Part shown: positions 22,673-33,600 of the stretch, one piece after another | Layout of the letters: each line of letters starts with the position of its first letter | Numbering within the stretch: the first letter of the stretch is position 1 | From: Castor canadensis | Taxonomy: Eukaryota > Chordata > Mammalia > Rodentia > Castoridae | Reading direction: 5' to 3' | Assembly (NCBI RefSeq): GCF_047511655.1 | Contig: NC_133398.1 | Coordinates: 109,880,332 to 109,944,331 of the forward strand | DNA: 64,000 nt | Position numbers and translations under genes: made by a program | The notes under the pieces: generated by a model | The model's input: the letters and a program-made list of their open reading frames with translations, nothing else | The model's database searches: none | Told to the model about the DNA's origin: nothing

Positions 22673-24044
22673 GGTCTTGAGATGAGAAACAAGTAACAAG
22701 AGCTTCATGATTGCCAAGCTTACTTCTGTCAGGGCAAAAACTACACCAATGTTAAGCAAATAAAGGAGACCTTTTCAAAGATGATTTTAATAGGAAGGAG
22801 AGACCAAACTCGACTTTGTTTTCTAAAAGAAATATTTTTTCAGTGCTGGGATGATCTAGTGGAACAGAAGGAGGAACTAGGGGAGCAGTTGAGCAATGAT
22901 AAATTATTTGTAATCTATTGTAGTTATTAGATGTTAATGGGAGCTGGGTTTTTTATCTTTATTTTTTTTTAATATTTATATATTATTCTAGTCTCTGTGT
23001 TTACTAATTGGTGCTTCTGGGCTTTAGGATCCTACTCTCCCACATAGAGTAAAAGACTTGTTGATGTTAACATTTCAAAGAGCTGATATACAGTTCCACA
23101 AGAAAACTCCCTGCATCCTAAAACTGTCAAGATGACTTGAAGCAGATGGATAGACATTTCAAAAGAGCACAGAAGAGAATTTGCAGTCAGGTTTTACAAA
23201 GGGCTTATAGGAAAGGGAGATCAGAGTTATGGTTAGAAAGAAATTTATCAATGTTTACTCAAGCTAAAAGGAGTTTTAAGTCCATCTTCATCATTGCCTT
23301 GAGAATTTCCTTGTCAAAGACCAGGATTGAAAAACCTATGCATATTCTTGATAATGTTGCATTCCTTTTATCCTGTGGCCCTGGAAAGCAGTTATGACTA
23401 AGAAATTTCTCACCGCATACTTTATCTTTTGAAACAGCTAACTGCAAAAGTCCTTCTTCTTCACAACTTGAAGTCCATCAACGCTTCTTCTTGATTCCCT
23501 TGTTTGATGCCTCTGTAAAACTTTTTTCTAGTGTTTTCCTGTTGAAATGAAAGTTCTCACTATTGCAATAGTTGAAATAAAATTAACTTCTGCATTCTCC
23601 AATTCATATTTTATACCGTGACTTAAGATTGCACTTCATTTTAAAACTCCCCTTTATCCAAGCCAAATAAAAAGCTGTCTCTTTTGTTCTTTCCCTGACA
23701 TATATCTCGGGACTTAAAGGGATTTTCTATCAAAATCCTGCTCATTTGTAATGAAGCATAGATTTTATTTGTATATTTTTAGCTAGAGTCCTGATTTTTG
23801 CTGCTAGTTCCTTGTGTTTTGATTTATATACATTTTGTTATATATATTCCACCACTGGAAATTTAGTTCAATGATTTAACAATTTTTGTGACTTTTATAT
23901 AAAGATACATTCTTTCTAGAGATCTTGTCCTTACTGTAAGAGCTATAAGAAAATTGGGTTTGTTAGTCTCCTTTATTTGTATGTTTTGAGATCAAAATCA
24001 TTAAAAATGCCACCCTACTGAGAGGAAAAAAGGGTTTTTAAATT
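22673..24044. other. Intergenic stretch with an unassigned 86-codon frame
   Basis: An open frame at 23137-23397 encodes a basic peptide I do not recognise. The stretch has no visible splice or promoter context. The rest is AT-rich. Confidence 0.4.
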
Positions 24045-24057
24045 TGGATTTACTCTT
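24045..24057 (+). repeat. Target-site duplication, left side of OTULINL retrocopy
   Basis: tggatttactctt sits directly before the T-run (A tail of the minus-strand insert) and matches tggatttaatctt at 25927-25939 with one mismatch. Confidence 0.8.
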
Positions 24058-25926
24058 TTTTTTTTACACATGATATATGACGCAGTTTAATATTTTTGTA
24101 GCAGATCAATAATTATCATTCAGTTGCCTTAATCTATAGAATTTATCCTTTTTATCTAAATAAAACCTATTAAGCTGGTCAGATTCAACAGTAACAAAAC
24201 ATGGAGAGATATAAAACAAACTGTACAGTATTACAAAGTAGTGGCTATTTGTGTATGTGTATCTGTGCATATATAAATGTATACATTTGTGTGTATATGT
24301 AAACATACATGTACATAAACACACATACACATTATTTTAGTCACATGGTTCAAGAATATTAATATACAACAAAGATTCCCAGGACAGTAATGCTTAAAAA
24401 TATCGTCATATTTACGATGATTCAAAATCAGCCCAAGATGAGATTCTTACTGAAGAGCATAAAGGTCATTGATAAATTCTTTCTTTCCAGGTTAGCCATT
24501 CTCCCTCCTCATTTTCTTCTAGTGTTTTCCTGTTGTTGTCCATGGAAAGTCTGCCATTATGTGACATAACCAGAGCGCTTATGAGCAAGGTCAAATCACT
24601 GACCCCAAATACACCAGTGTGGCTGTCTTAGAGACGATCTCTGAAAAGAAAAACCATTCAAGCACCTCTCCATCACGTTACTCTCAATTCCAGAGAAAAA
24701 GGTCCTAATTCCTTCCACAGTTGAAACACTGGCTTTGGTTTTTGAGAAACATTTTACTTGCAAGTGTGACAATGGCCACTGTGACAGCCAGAGCCCAGGC
24801 CACTGCAGAGTTAAAAGATGGGGATGTGGTAGTGCTGGTCATTCTCAGTCAGCAGGGAGATCTCCGGCCACTCCCTGAGGAGTTCCTCTGGGTAGCAGAC
24901 TGTAAAGTCTCTTGAGTTAAACTTGAACAGTCTGAACACTTTTATCTTTACTTCAAGGGAATATCCAAGTATAAACATATCAATCTACTCTAATCCACAC
25001 GTGTCACCTATGGAATTCAGGTGATTCATCATGAAGCTCAAAGGATCTGCTGACGTCTCCCTGGAAAACAAGAGTCTAAAGAGACTGGGAATGATCTTCA
25101 TTTGTTCATAAACTTCACTAACTTGGTGGAGCATGATGAACTTTAAAGCTTCGTAGAGTTTATACTCCAGAATGGCATCACAAAAGATGGTGTTACACAT
25201 ACTTCCCCTCTTGTGATGATCTCTGATTCCGCTGAATTCAGTCCACTGTGTTTTCAATAATTCTATGCATTTACGTAATTTTCCAAATACATTTGAACCA
25301 GTATATTTCTCAGGACCAAAACTGTACTGCTGGATCCAATTACAGCCTTGGTAAAACATAAGTTTTTCAGGAAGCTTAACAATGTCTTTTTCTCTCATCC
25401 AAGATGGAAAAGAGAGGCCCTGGCTGAATATCTGAAATAACACTGATCTCAGAGCACCGTAGTTATCTCTCTTCACTTGTCGAGCACATTTAATATGGTG
25501 ATGCCAAGACAGCTCCTCACAAGCCTTCCTCATCAGTTTGGCATGGGGTGTTTCTCCTTTCCATTCTCTTGCACAATAACTGAGTAAATCAACTTCTGCC
25601 TCCACACTGAGGTTTCTTTTGAATTTTCTCTGCAGCTATCCAATCCACCATTTCCACCAATGCCCTAAATAGAAATGCAGCCTTCTGAAGTAGCAGAGGG
25701 TGGCCATCAGAAGTGAAACTCCCAGAATCACAGAGCCCTTTGCTGTTCTCCAAGCAGTATCAAGAGCTTGGCCTATAACTAGTGTCCAGGAGTGAACTTG
25801 GTCACTGCCTGCAGCGCTGGGGTGAAGCCGCTCCCACACCCGTGGGGAGCTCCTCGGCGCCGCCATGCAGTCCACGTGCTGCTGACGGGCGCGCAGCCTC
25901 CACCCGGGGGTCAGTCCGACGTGGGC
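24058..25926 (-). pseudogene. OTULINL: Processed pseudogene of OTULINL (FAM105A)
   Basis: OTULINL is an OTU-family protein related to the deubiquitinase OTULIN, membrane-associated and regarded as catalytically inactive. On the minus strand an ATG at 25866 opens a frame continuous to TAA 24811-24813: 351 codons, close to the roughly 356 of the human protein. The N-terminus has GSDQVHSW and a hydrophobic segment before CYFRRLHFYLGHWWKWWIG; the OTU-like body includes WKGETP, CNWIQQYSFGPEKYTGSN and GSMCNTIF. There is no frameshift, only two nonsense codons: TAG at 25636-25638 (Tyr expected) and TAG at 24985-24987 (Gln expected). No introns, a 3' UTR and a terminal A tail show it is a retrocopy. 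Confidence 0.93.
24811..25866 (-). pseudogene. OTULINL: Coding part of the OTULINL retrocopy
   Basis: Frame from the MAAPRSSPR start to the IPIF end. An upstream in-frame Met (25875) exists, but the MAA start fits the family better. The two stops split it into an N-terminal 76-codon piece holding the membrane segment, a 216-codon central piece and a C-terminal piece. The 5' end is GC-rich and keeps many CpG dinucleotides (about 25790-25915), which hints at a fairly recent insertion or a spell without methylation. Identity to the parent and the parental locus cannot be checked here. Confidence 0.9.
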
Positions 25927-25939
25927 TGGATTTAATCTT
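25927..25939 (+). repeat. Target-site duplication, right side of OTULINL retrocopy
   Basis: tggatttaatctt follows the GC-rich 5' end of the insert; 12 of 13 bases match the left copy. Confidence 0.8.
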
Positions 25940-27179
25940 GACTAAGGGATAAATTTGGTACTGAAATTCAAATAACTCTTTGTGTCTATGTGTTTGTTGG
26001 TCTATAATTCAAAGAAGTTCTGAGCACTAGAGTTTGTATACTATTTTCCTATATCCAAGTGGTATTACCTAATTAAATTCTAAAATCTCATAAAAGAGAT
26101 ACATTGAAATAGACTGAGGGATAAGTCTTAGGGATATTAATAGTCCTTAATAAATGGAATATTCATTTTATAGATAACAAGCAATTGAGTGTTTAAAACT
26201 TTCAGTGTACCAATTTAAAAAGCCTGTGTAAAGAAGCAACATGGAACAGTTTTAGGAATGCAGTCTCTTATAACTTAGGTAACTCTTTGACAGATGCCAC
26301 TCCTTTCATATTTTGGGTTTAAGAAAAGTAACACTGCTTTTGCTGATTTGTCACTGTTAATTACAGTACACACATGAATGTATTTTCTACTTAAATATAT
26401 TTCACCCAAACTCTTGTAAATGTATGAATTGAGTAAGTTTGCATTACTTCTACTGAATGTCTAGGGTTACAAAGTATGTACTTTGAAAATGTAGGTGAAA
26501 TTACTTTGACAAACTATATAAATAATAATTACATCTTAGAGTACATCAGGTTGAAAATCATTTTGAAGAACTTTAAGTAATTCACAAATCTGAGCTGATA
26601 GAAAGTTCAATTAATGGCTACCCATTAACCTAGATTAATTCTCTGTAAGAAAATGCTGTAACGTTGTTTGCTAAGCATAATTTAAGGTTATGTACTTTGT
26701 CTTTTGTTTTGTATGCTCCTGAGAGGAAATGTCATTATGTTTGTAGTGAACAATTATTTCTGCCAGTTAAAGAACACTATAAATCATGTATGGCTGCAGA
26801 GAGATATATTTATATATGTGCTGTGCAGGTTTGCTGTAGAAGTCTGCTGATCAATAGGCAGTGCACATTTATCAATGCCATTTCTGAGTTTTCTCTGTGA
26901 AACAAAAGTTAATTGCTTTGTGTAAATTTAAAATTGGTAAATGGTTTTAGATTTTACATGGAATGAACAGTTTCAGAGAAAGATGATCTTGTGCTTAGTT
27001 CTCCAAAAAGAGTGCATTTGTTTTTTAGCTATTTTGTCTTCATTGTCTTTTATATACTTCAATTTTTAAGAACATCAAAGAGAATGAAAAAATATGTATA
27101 TATTATTTATGTTTATGTATTTAGACATTTATATTACTATAAAAAGAAACTGACATTTTTAATGCTTATCTATTGATTA
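25940..27179. other. AT-rich intergenic stretch, nothing recognised
   Basis: No repeat family recognised. Two open frames of 61-78 codons look incidental. Confidence 0.5.
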
Positions 27180-27412
27180 ATTTTCATCCAGAATGGCAGA
27201 TACTTTGGATCTTCTATTCTGTTCCACTGGTCTTCAGCTCTGTTTTTATGCCAGTACCATGCTGTTTTTATTGCTATTGCTTTGTAATATAGTTTGAAGT
27301 CGGAAATGAAAAGGTTTATGGAAGTTAATGAAAATGAAAACATGACCTCCCAGAACCTATGGGACACAGCAAAAGCAGTCCTGAGAGGAAAGTTTATGGC
27401 CATGAGTATGTT
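27180..27412. mobile_element. Rearranged LINE-1 scrap, two ORF2 pieces in opposite orientation
   Basis: 27190-27305 is antisense L1 ORF2 (ttctgttccactggtcttc, ccatgctgtttttattgcta; the reverse complement of 9600-9690 in L1-A). It joins at about 27308 to sense ORF2 (ggaagttaatgaaaatgaaa, then cctatgggacacagcaaaag; compare 5130-5215 in L1-B). The two pieces lie about 1.7 kb apart in an intact element and face each other. Confidence 0.85.
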
Positions 27413-28776
27413 AAATTTTGACCTTACAAAACCTTTAATGTAATGGATTTTATTTAACTTAATCACTTACATAATCATCTATAAGCTCCATCTTTTTCTC
27501 ACAACTTACTCTGTACCTTTATGACAACTTATTTTGTATCCCCTGTGGGAGCTTGTCTTTATTCTTTTTGTAAAGTATTTTTTATCCTTTTGTTTTAAAA
27601 AATCATACCTTTAATATCATGTTACTTATTGGAATTAATTTATAAAACCTTTTAACTTAGAACCTTACGTTTGTATGGGAAAAAACAGAAGGAAATCAAC
27701 CTTAAAATTATTTTTTGTATAGAAACAATTTATACAAAGTCTATTTGTTAATATACCCCTGTATTATAAGAAAGAATTAAATTCCAGATTGTATTTATGA
27801 CAGAATGAAACATGTGAAGGTCATTTCTTTAATTATCCAAGTTTCAACTTTCCTGCTGCAGGCTGTGGCCCCCCCTTTTTTTCTTCTTATCCTCCCGCTG
27901 GTCTGAGCTGGAGTGTTAACACCTGAATGCCTGCATCCTAGTGAGACCTGATTGAAATAAGTTTCATAACCTGTTTTCTTTAAAAGTCACAGCAGAACAG
28001 AGTAATAATTTTTAAATTGACTCTACAATAAGAATTGTTCTCAAGATGTTTACATATTTATGTATAAAAAGCCTGGGCAGTTTATAACAGAGATCTTTAA
28101 AATAAACACCCTGTTTATCATATTAACCGTACAGCTGTAGTTTAAGAACCATTTTGAAGATGTTTGCATACACAAACACACTGTAAGCACACCATTATAT
28201 GGATGCATAATATGACCAGCTATTAGCAAGGGAAATATAAGCATCTCATGACTGTCTCAATATCAGATGAAGCTTGCTGCACCAAAGTTTTGGAACAGCT
28301 TTTTTTTTTTACCCAGCAACAGACAAATTTGCTCCTTTCTTTCTTACCCTTTCAGGTAGATTCTCCCTATTTATGCTCCCTAGATGAAAAGGTGCTAGGA
28401 AGTTCAGTATTTCTGGCATATTTTAATAATCTTAAATTGTTTTTATTTTACTTTTTATTTTAAAGACATAAAAATTCAACTGAAATATTTTTTATTCCTT
28501 TCCTGTCTCTAAATATTTTACAACATCTTATTTTTTCTCTCTCCCCTCTTTTTCTCCCCTCTCTCTCCTTTTCTTTTTCTCTCTCCTTTCTCTCTTTCTT
28601 CATTTTATTCATGAAGACTTCATCCCAATTTTCTTTCCATTTTTCCATTTTCCTCTCTCTACATTCACACCATTCTGCAACATTCTTTTTCTCTGAATTC
28701 AGACCAGATCTTATGTATCAGTATAAATCCATCCTTCATGTGTTAATTTTTGTAAGAGCTCAGTGTTTGCTGAACC
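27413..28776. other. Intergenic stretch with a C/T-rich tract
   Basis: Unique-looking DNA with a pyrimidine tract at about 28525-28640 (CTCTCC/TTTCTC), which produces a spurious Lys/Glu/Arg-rich minus-strand frame. No gene recognised. Confidence 0.5.
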
Positions 28777-29043
28777 TCAGTCCTCCTTCAGGATGCCCAA
28801 TAAATTGCTGGCTGAATTTAAATAAACAACAATGTCTGCTTCTTGAAGACCAATTTTAGCCTCTTGGCTTTTCACATTCTCCTGGGTGTTAGATTGTTTA
28901 TTGTTTTTCACAATTACTCTGTAAACTTCATTAACCACAGTTTTATCTAGTGACCATTCCATGGGCCATCCTACACCAAAAGCAGTCCAATCTACTTTAC
29001 AAAGGACCTTAAGCTTGTTAGGAGTTAACTCTGTATTCTCCAT
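28777..29043 (-). pseudogene. gag: Endogenous retrovirus gag (matrix) fragment
   Basis: An 88-codon minus-strand frame opens at 29043 and contains FGVGWP followed closely by SLDKTVVNEVYRVI. That pairing is characteristic of the matrix region at the start of gammaretrovirus-like gag proteins, which direct Gag to the membrane. The frame loses family resemblance after about residue 45 and stops at 28777. No capsid, pol or env sequence and no flanking LTR pair were recognised, so this is an isolated, broken remnant of a class I (ERV1-like) element. Up to about 29480, upstream of the ATG on the minus strand, may be its leader, but I could not identify a primer-binding site. Confidence 0.65.
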
Positions 29044-29670
29044 TAAATCCCTTTTTAAAGTTATTAATCATACACTCCAAGGGAGGGTTTAGACTCTGAT
29101 TTCCACATATCTCATCCCATTACCAGCCTGCCAGACAGATACAGAGTGGGAGGGAACTCCTCACTCACTTCCGAGACTGTGGCTCAGCTTCCATTTTCAT
29201 AAACTCTCATAAAGCATCATACTTCCATACTGCTCCCTGAAACTGAGAGACATGGTTTCACCCCAAAAATGGCAGTTACTAGGATCTCTCATTGGGAGCT
29301 GATAAAGCTACACTTCTGCCTCCTGTGGAGGCCTGAATTTGAACTCAGGTTCTTACCAGTCTGATGAGTGGTGCTGCCCTCCAATTGCTGGTTCCTGTGG
29401 CCCACAGGGGTTCTGTTGTGCATCTCAGGCCCTCACCCTGACTCACCAGGAGGATGAAACCCCCTACAGTAGCTAGTTTATAGTTTATAATCCTATTTCT
29501 AAAAAGCATGCAAATTCAGGTATTTCCTGAATTTCTTGTTTGTTACAGATAATATCTCTGCATTTCTTACTATGATTGATGAGTCACCATACTCTTCCAC
29601 TCCTGCCATCATGCGTGTCTCTCCCTATAGTCTTTCAATGCAGTTATACAATTGTTTAAAAAGCATTTTA
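29044..29670. other. Possible ERV leader and unassigned flank
   Basis: No gene. The part next to the gag ATG may be retroviral leader; the remainder is unassigned. Confidence 0.35.
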
Positions 29671-29725
29671 AGGATGGAGGGTGTAGCTTGGTGGTAGAGC
29701 ACTTGGTTTGTTCTCCAGGACCACA
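29671..29725 (+). mobile_element. ID-like SINE fragment
   Basis: gatggagggtgtagcttgg, tggtagagcacttgg and ttctccaggaccac resemble the 5' tRNA-derived part of rodent ID elements with box A and box B-like segments. It lacks the usual A tail. Confidence 0.65.
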
Positions 29726-31189
29726 ATAACAAATTAACATATACATAAAAGTACAAAAGATATAATGAACTTTAAAGTATTTGTCACCCACGCCTAACAA
29801 ACACTAACCTATGGATGATCCTGCACTATCCACACCCCATCTGAACCCCATCAACTTTCCCTTCCCTTCTAGAGTTTAATAAGGCAAATCCAAGACATTG
29901 ACCTGAGAAGACACAGACCTGAACCCACAACAGGAAACCTGCCCAGACTGTGGTCCAAGACCTTTGGCAGAAGGCTCATCTTTTTCCTGGCACAGTTCCA
30001 GACTTAGAATATGTACATGGTGCATATTCTGTGGGGACACAGACCCATTCTCATGTGCTCTGTTTCCCCACAACAGTCTCTTCACCATAAGATTCTTCCT
30101 CACTGCAGCAATCAACTCTTTCTGAGCAGCCTGTGAGGGGCCCCTGAGCTGAGCTCTTCCAAGCAGTGTGTCATCTAAGAGGCTCCTTGTCTGCCAATCC
30201 CCTCCAAACCCTTGAAGATGCAGAGAAGGTGAGTTGACAGTAGGTATGTGGGGCATCCTTCCTGGATAGTAGGTTCACTTTTTACTGCTGTCCACCTTAC
30301 TGAACGCTAAATGGACTTCATACCAAACAGGATACTGTCCAGGAACTGTGACTCCCACAAATGACAAATGCAACCCATTGGTTTATAAACTCTGACATCA
30401 AGGTCATCCCAGTATGACTCAAAAGTCCCTTCCTCTCTCAGAGAACTGTCCATTTGTCACTCATGCTCACAGATTCCTGGACCTGGTGAACACAGCACCC
30501 ATCTCTTTCACACAAAGCCCTGCACTCTAAATACCGTGTTACACTCACAAAAGGGGTGGGCCAGCCATCTCCAGCCTCAAAGAAATGCCTGAGGTCATAG
30601 CATAGGAGATAAATATATGCATAGATGCACCTCTACCCCATCCCTGACTCTGCACAGTAACTGGAGGGTGCCCACATCTACAGTCTGAAGATTGACCTGA
30701 AGTTTTGCATTAAGAAAATGGCCCTCTTCAGGTTGCTTCTGTGAATTGAATGGGAAAATGGCTCTTAGCCAGGAGATGCCAGGTGTGTGCAGAACCAGCC
30801 TAAAGGACACTTGCTACCACCCTGACCTGCAGAGCCATTCACAGCATCTGTCAGAATGAAGTGCCATGCTACTAGGTCTGAAGGAAATGCCATGAAGTTT
30901 GGCATCGAATGTCAAAGAGTAAAGAAAATTATGGTTATTTATGCCAAATGATGTTATTCAATTAATTACAATAGTGTATTATTGAGTCAGTAAATATCAT
31001 GTGAACAACAGTAATTTTCATAGACTCATTTTTATATCACAAAAAGAACAAATAAAACAAACTAAGAAAAAAGGAAGTAAAGCTCCTCTTCCATTGGCTC
31101 ATCCACTTTGGAAATAAGGACAGGGCAGGAATGATCTTCTGATGGGAAAAATGCCTGTGAACCAAAGAAAGCCACATCTGCACAGAACA

Positions 31190-31390
31190 GGTGAGAACTG
31201 ACACCATTCTGGCCTGCACAGCCACTCCCACCACCCATTACCATGAAGTGCTCTTCATGGTCCTCAGATGTGGCAAGAAGCTCAGTGTCATCACTGATCA
31301 TCTCCAGCTCCATGTCCTCAGGTATAGGGCTGGGAGAACTTATTGTTGGTCCTGGAATAGGATTTGGCTCAAATCCTTAGGCCTCTGAGG
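31190..31390 (-). pseudogene. RALGDS-like linker exon, degraded (copy A)
   Basis: Counterpart of the Pro/Glu-rich linker in copy B. Around 31360-31380 it keeps the coding of EPNP-like residues, and then an acidic segment (ELEMISDDTELLATSEDHEE). Relative to copy B it has frame disruptions upstream, and the donor after the VMGG segment reads GTGGGA instead of GTGTGA. Confidence 0.5.
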
Positions 31391-31699
31391 GAGATGGATC
31401 AGGCTCTGCATTGGGTTGAGGAGTCAACAATTGAGCAGTTAAAAGCCCTGCAGGAGGAGACAAGATCCTCATATGAATGCCTTGCCCTCATGCTTTCAAA
31501 AATCAGAAAAGACCAAGGTTACCAGAGAAGCCAGAGCCCTCACTGCAGAGAAGAACACAGCCTAGACTGTGGTCCAAGTGCTGTGGAGTCACAGGCTCTT
31601 CATTCCTCCTTGCCCTCCTCCAAAAGTGGAAGGTCCACAAGGTGGGGCCCTGCACAAACCATTCCTCATGTGCCCAGCGTGCAAACCCAGGCTCCTCAC

Positions 31700-31893
31700 C
31701 TTCGTAGTCTTTTTCATTGGGTTCCAGAAACTCCCATTGGAACAAGCGATGTTGGGCCAGGCTCAGCTCCTCTGAACCAGGCATATGGAGGTTCAAGTAC
31801 ACTACCATCAATTTGAGGCAGGGAAACTCACTAGGTTCATAGAAATCCTCCCAATACATGTTAAGCCACATGTGAAGGATGTATGTGAGGGCC
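31700..31893 (-). pseudogene. RALGDS-like gene, REM-domain second exon (copy A)
   Basis: The minus-strand frame reads ALTYILHMWLNMYWEDFYEP then SEFPCLKLMVVYLNLHMPGS, closely following the second half of the RALGDS REM domain (SILGTWL, DFPCLKQLVAYVQLNMPGSD in the known family). It is bounded by a pyrimidine-rich CAG acceptor (just above 31893) and a GTGAGG donor (31694-31699). The surrounding open frame (31503-31988) reads through both splice sites and so overstates the exon. Next to it on the minus strand lies a linker exon near 31190-31390. Confidence 0.75.
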
Positions 31894-32700
31894 CTGGAAG
31901 CACATAGAAGGGCAACAGAATCAGAAACTGGACTTCCTTTCCCTGTACTGCCAGAGTGAATTTGTTGGACCTGGCATCCTGTGCCCATCCCTGTCTATAC
32001 AGAGGACAGAACAACCAGAGCAAACCTTTGTCTGTGCAGGAAGTGGCAGGGAAGGAAAAGAAGAGGGAGATGTTGGGAGCCACCATGGGAGAGTACCAAG
32101 GCTAAATGGTCTGAGCACATCTCTCGTGTTCAGGGAATCTCTATATACTGCTCTGTGTCTCTGTGATGTCAAGTCCACTAAGGCATGTTCATCTGTGTGG
32201 CTTCCACAGGCCCTGGTGTCCCTCATATACTGTGGTTCCAGCTGTGTCATTTCCCTGAGTAATATGTGTTGGCTGTCTGCCAATTACACTATTCAATTGA
32301 CATGCCCAGACTGACTGTGAGCACTCCAGGAATCTCTCAGTTCTGGTTCCTCTCCAATAGAGAATCCACTAGATTCTCCACTAGAGAATCTCTCCAGATA
32401 ATCCTTGCAGATTCTCTGGAAAGCCTGATGGGTACAACATGGTGGGCAATCCCCTCAGGGATAGGCTATGAAGTAGATGATGAATTCTCAAAGGGGACTT
32501 CACTAACGCCTTAGAAACACCTCTCCCTCTCAGGTGTGCAGGGAGGGGTACCACCTACAGTCCTCTTGGATTTCTTTTAATTCAGGTGAAGATCTAGACT
32601 GCAGCCCTCTAGTCAGAATCACTAGAGTTTTGGGGCCCAGTGTGTGCCTTGTCCTACCCAAACCATCCCCTAAAAGTACACAGTCTTAGCACAGGTGCCC

Positions 32701-33369
32701 ACCCTCTTTACCCAACAGCAGCTAACTTTTTCAGCGTCTTCTCTGGTCTATCAGACTCATGGGAGTCACACCATGCAGACTCACAGAAGCTGTCCACACT
32801 ATGGAACCTGCGATGAAACAGCATTACTGAGTAACTTTCCAAAGGAATGGAGCTCAGGACATCAGGAATTTGCCTGCTTTTTGACTGACATATACTACAT
32901 TCCTGGAAACTTGCCCACACATACCAGGTGCCTTATGTTATATTGAGCAAGGAAGGAGACCACCTGGCTCATTCCCAGATAATTTGCTTGGACTGTGTTC
33001 CTCAGAACCTGAGAGCTGCCAATCTGCTTAAGATAGGTCAGATAGTAGTCCATAGACTGGGGATTTTCTTTTAAAACTGGGAAGACTGTTCCCTGAGGCC
33101 AAGAGTAAGTGAGGCCCAAGGTAGCATGATTCTCCCAGGGGCACTGGGGATGCACAGAGGAGCCACAGCCCTGGCTAGCTGCCTACACAACATCAGGCTC
33201 AAGACAAGTGCTTCTATGGCTCATCCCTGTAGGCAATGGAAACACCTTATAAGGGTGTTCTATTGGGCACACCAGTCTCCACAATCAAACTGGGACAAGA
33301 GCAGGACACTGTATGTCCAAATCACAGCCAGGAGTGAGGGACTCCACTGGGTATGGAAACTGTGCTCAC
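32701..33369. other. Intronic-looking stretch of the RALGDS-like unit
   Basis: Lies between the two REM exons of copy A. A minus-strand frame at 32895-33155 encodes a peptide that does not match the RALGDS family in my recollection and is probably incidental. Confidence 0.45.
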
Positions 33370-33600
33370 CATGTGAAGACAACATGGAGAACATGCTCTG
33401 CAGTAGTGAACTGGCCATAGATGCCAAGGAAGTGGTTGAAAAAGGTGATGTCCCCAAGGAACATGGCAATCCAATGTTGCTCCAATAAATTCTCCAGGGA
33501 GCTAACCATGGGTATTCCTTTGCTCCAGGAATCCTCTTGTATGGACAAGGGTGCATATCTGGTTGGGGATAATGAGGTGACATTCAAATACTGAAGCACT
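33370..33600 (-). pseudogene. RALGDS-like gene, REM-domain first exon (copy A)
   Basis: The minus-strand frame contains LLEQHWIAMFLGDITFFNHF followed by LGIYGQFTTAEHVLHVVF. It resembles the start of the Ras exchanger motif (REM) in Ral guanine-nucleotide exchange factors, where a FL-TYR-FTT-QQVLDLLF pattern is usual. The frame ends exactly at a GTGAGC splice-donor-like sequence (33364-33369), supporting an exon rather than a chance match. REM domains stabilise the CDC25 catalytic domain that loads RalA/RalB with GTP. No catalytic-domain exon was recognised in the window, so the unit is probably an incomplete paralogue; a distant functional gene with exons outside cannot be excluded. Confidence 0.65.

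Larger units (their letters stand above)
30095..32700 (-). repeat. Segmental duplication, copy A (RALGDS-like region)
   Basis: Aligns by eye, in the same order and orientation, with 35105-37235. Matched landmarks are ctgtgaggggcccctgag vs ctgtgaggggtcactgat (30130/35140), agttgacagta (30232/35242), tttcacacaaagccctgcac vs tttcacacaaacccctatac, ggatttggctcaaatcctt (31361/35996), and tgatgggtacaacatggtgg vs tgatgggcaacagggtagg. The offset shifts from about 5.0 kb to 4.63 kb, so copy A carries roughly 0.4 kb extra near 30600-31080. Confidence 0.8.

Noticed and set aside
23137-23397. 86-codon basic frame as a small protein
   Set aside because: No recognisable family, no conservation evidence available, and length within chance expectation for a 64-kb window.
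24811-25866. Functional intronless OTULINL gene
   Set aside because: Two in-frame stops in the main frame; retrocopy hallmarks are present. Kept as a finding because the frame is otherwise open.
28460-28648. Lys/Glu/Arg-rich minus-strand frame
   Set aside because: It comes from a pyrimidine-rich low-complexity tract.
29876-30256. 126-codon minus-strand frame as a coding exon
   Set aside because: Only its right part is shared with copy B, where the frame is not kept; no family motif.
32895-33155. Minus-strand frame as a further RALGDS-like exon
   Set aside because: The peptide does not resemble the RALGDS family and no splice signals stand out; it lies between the two REM exons.
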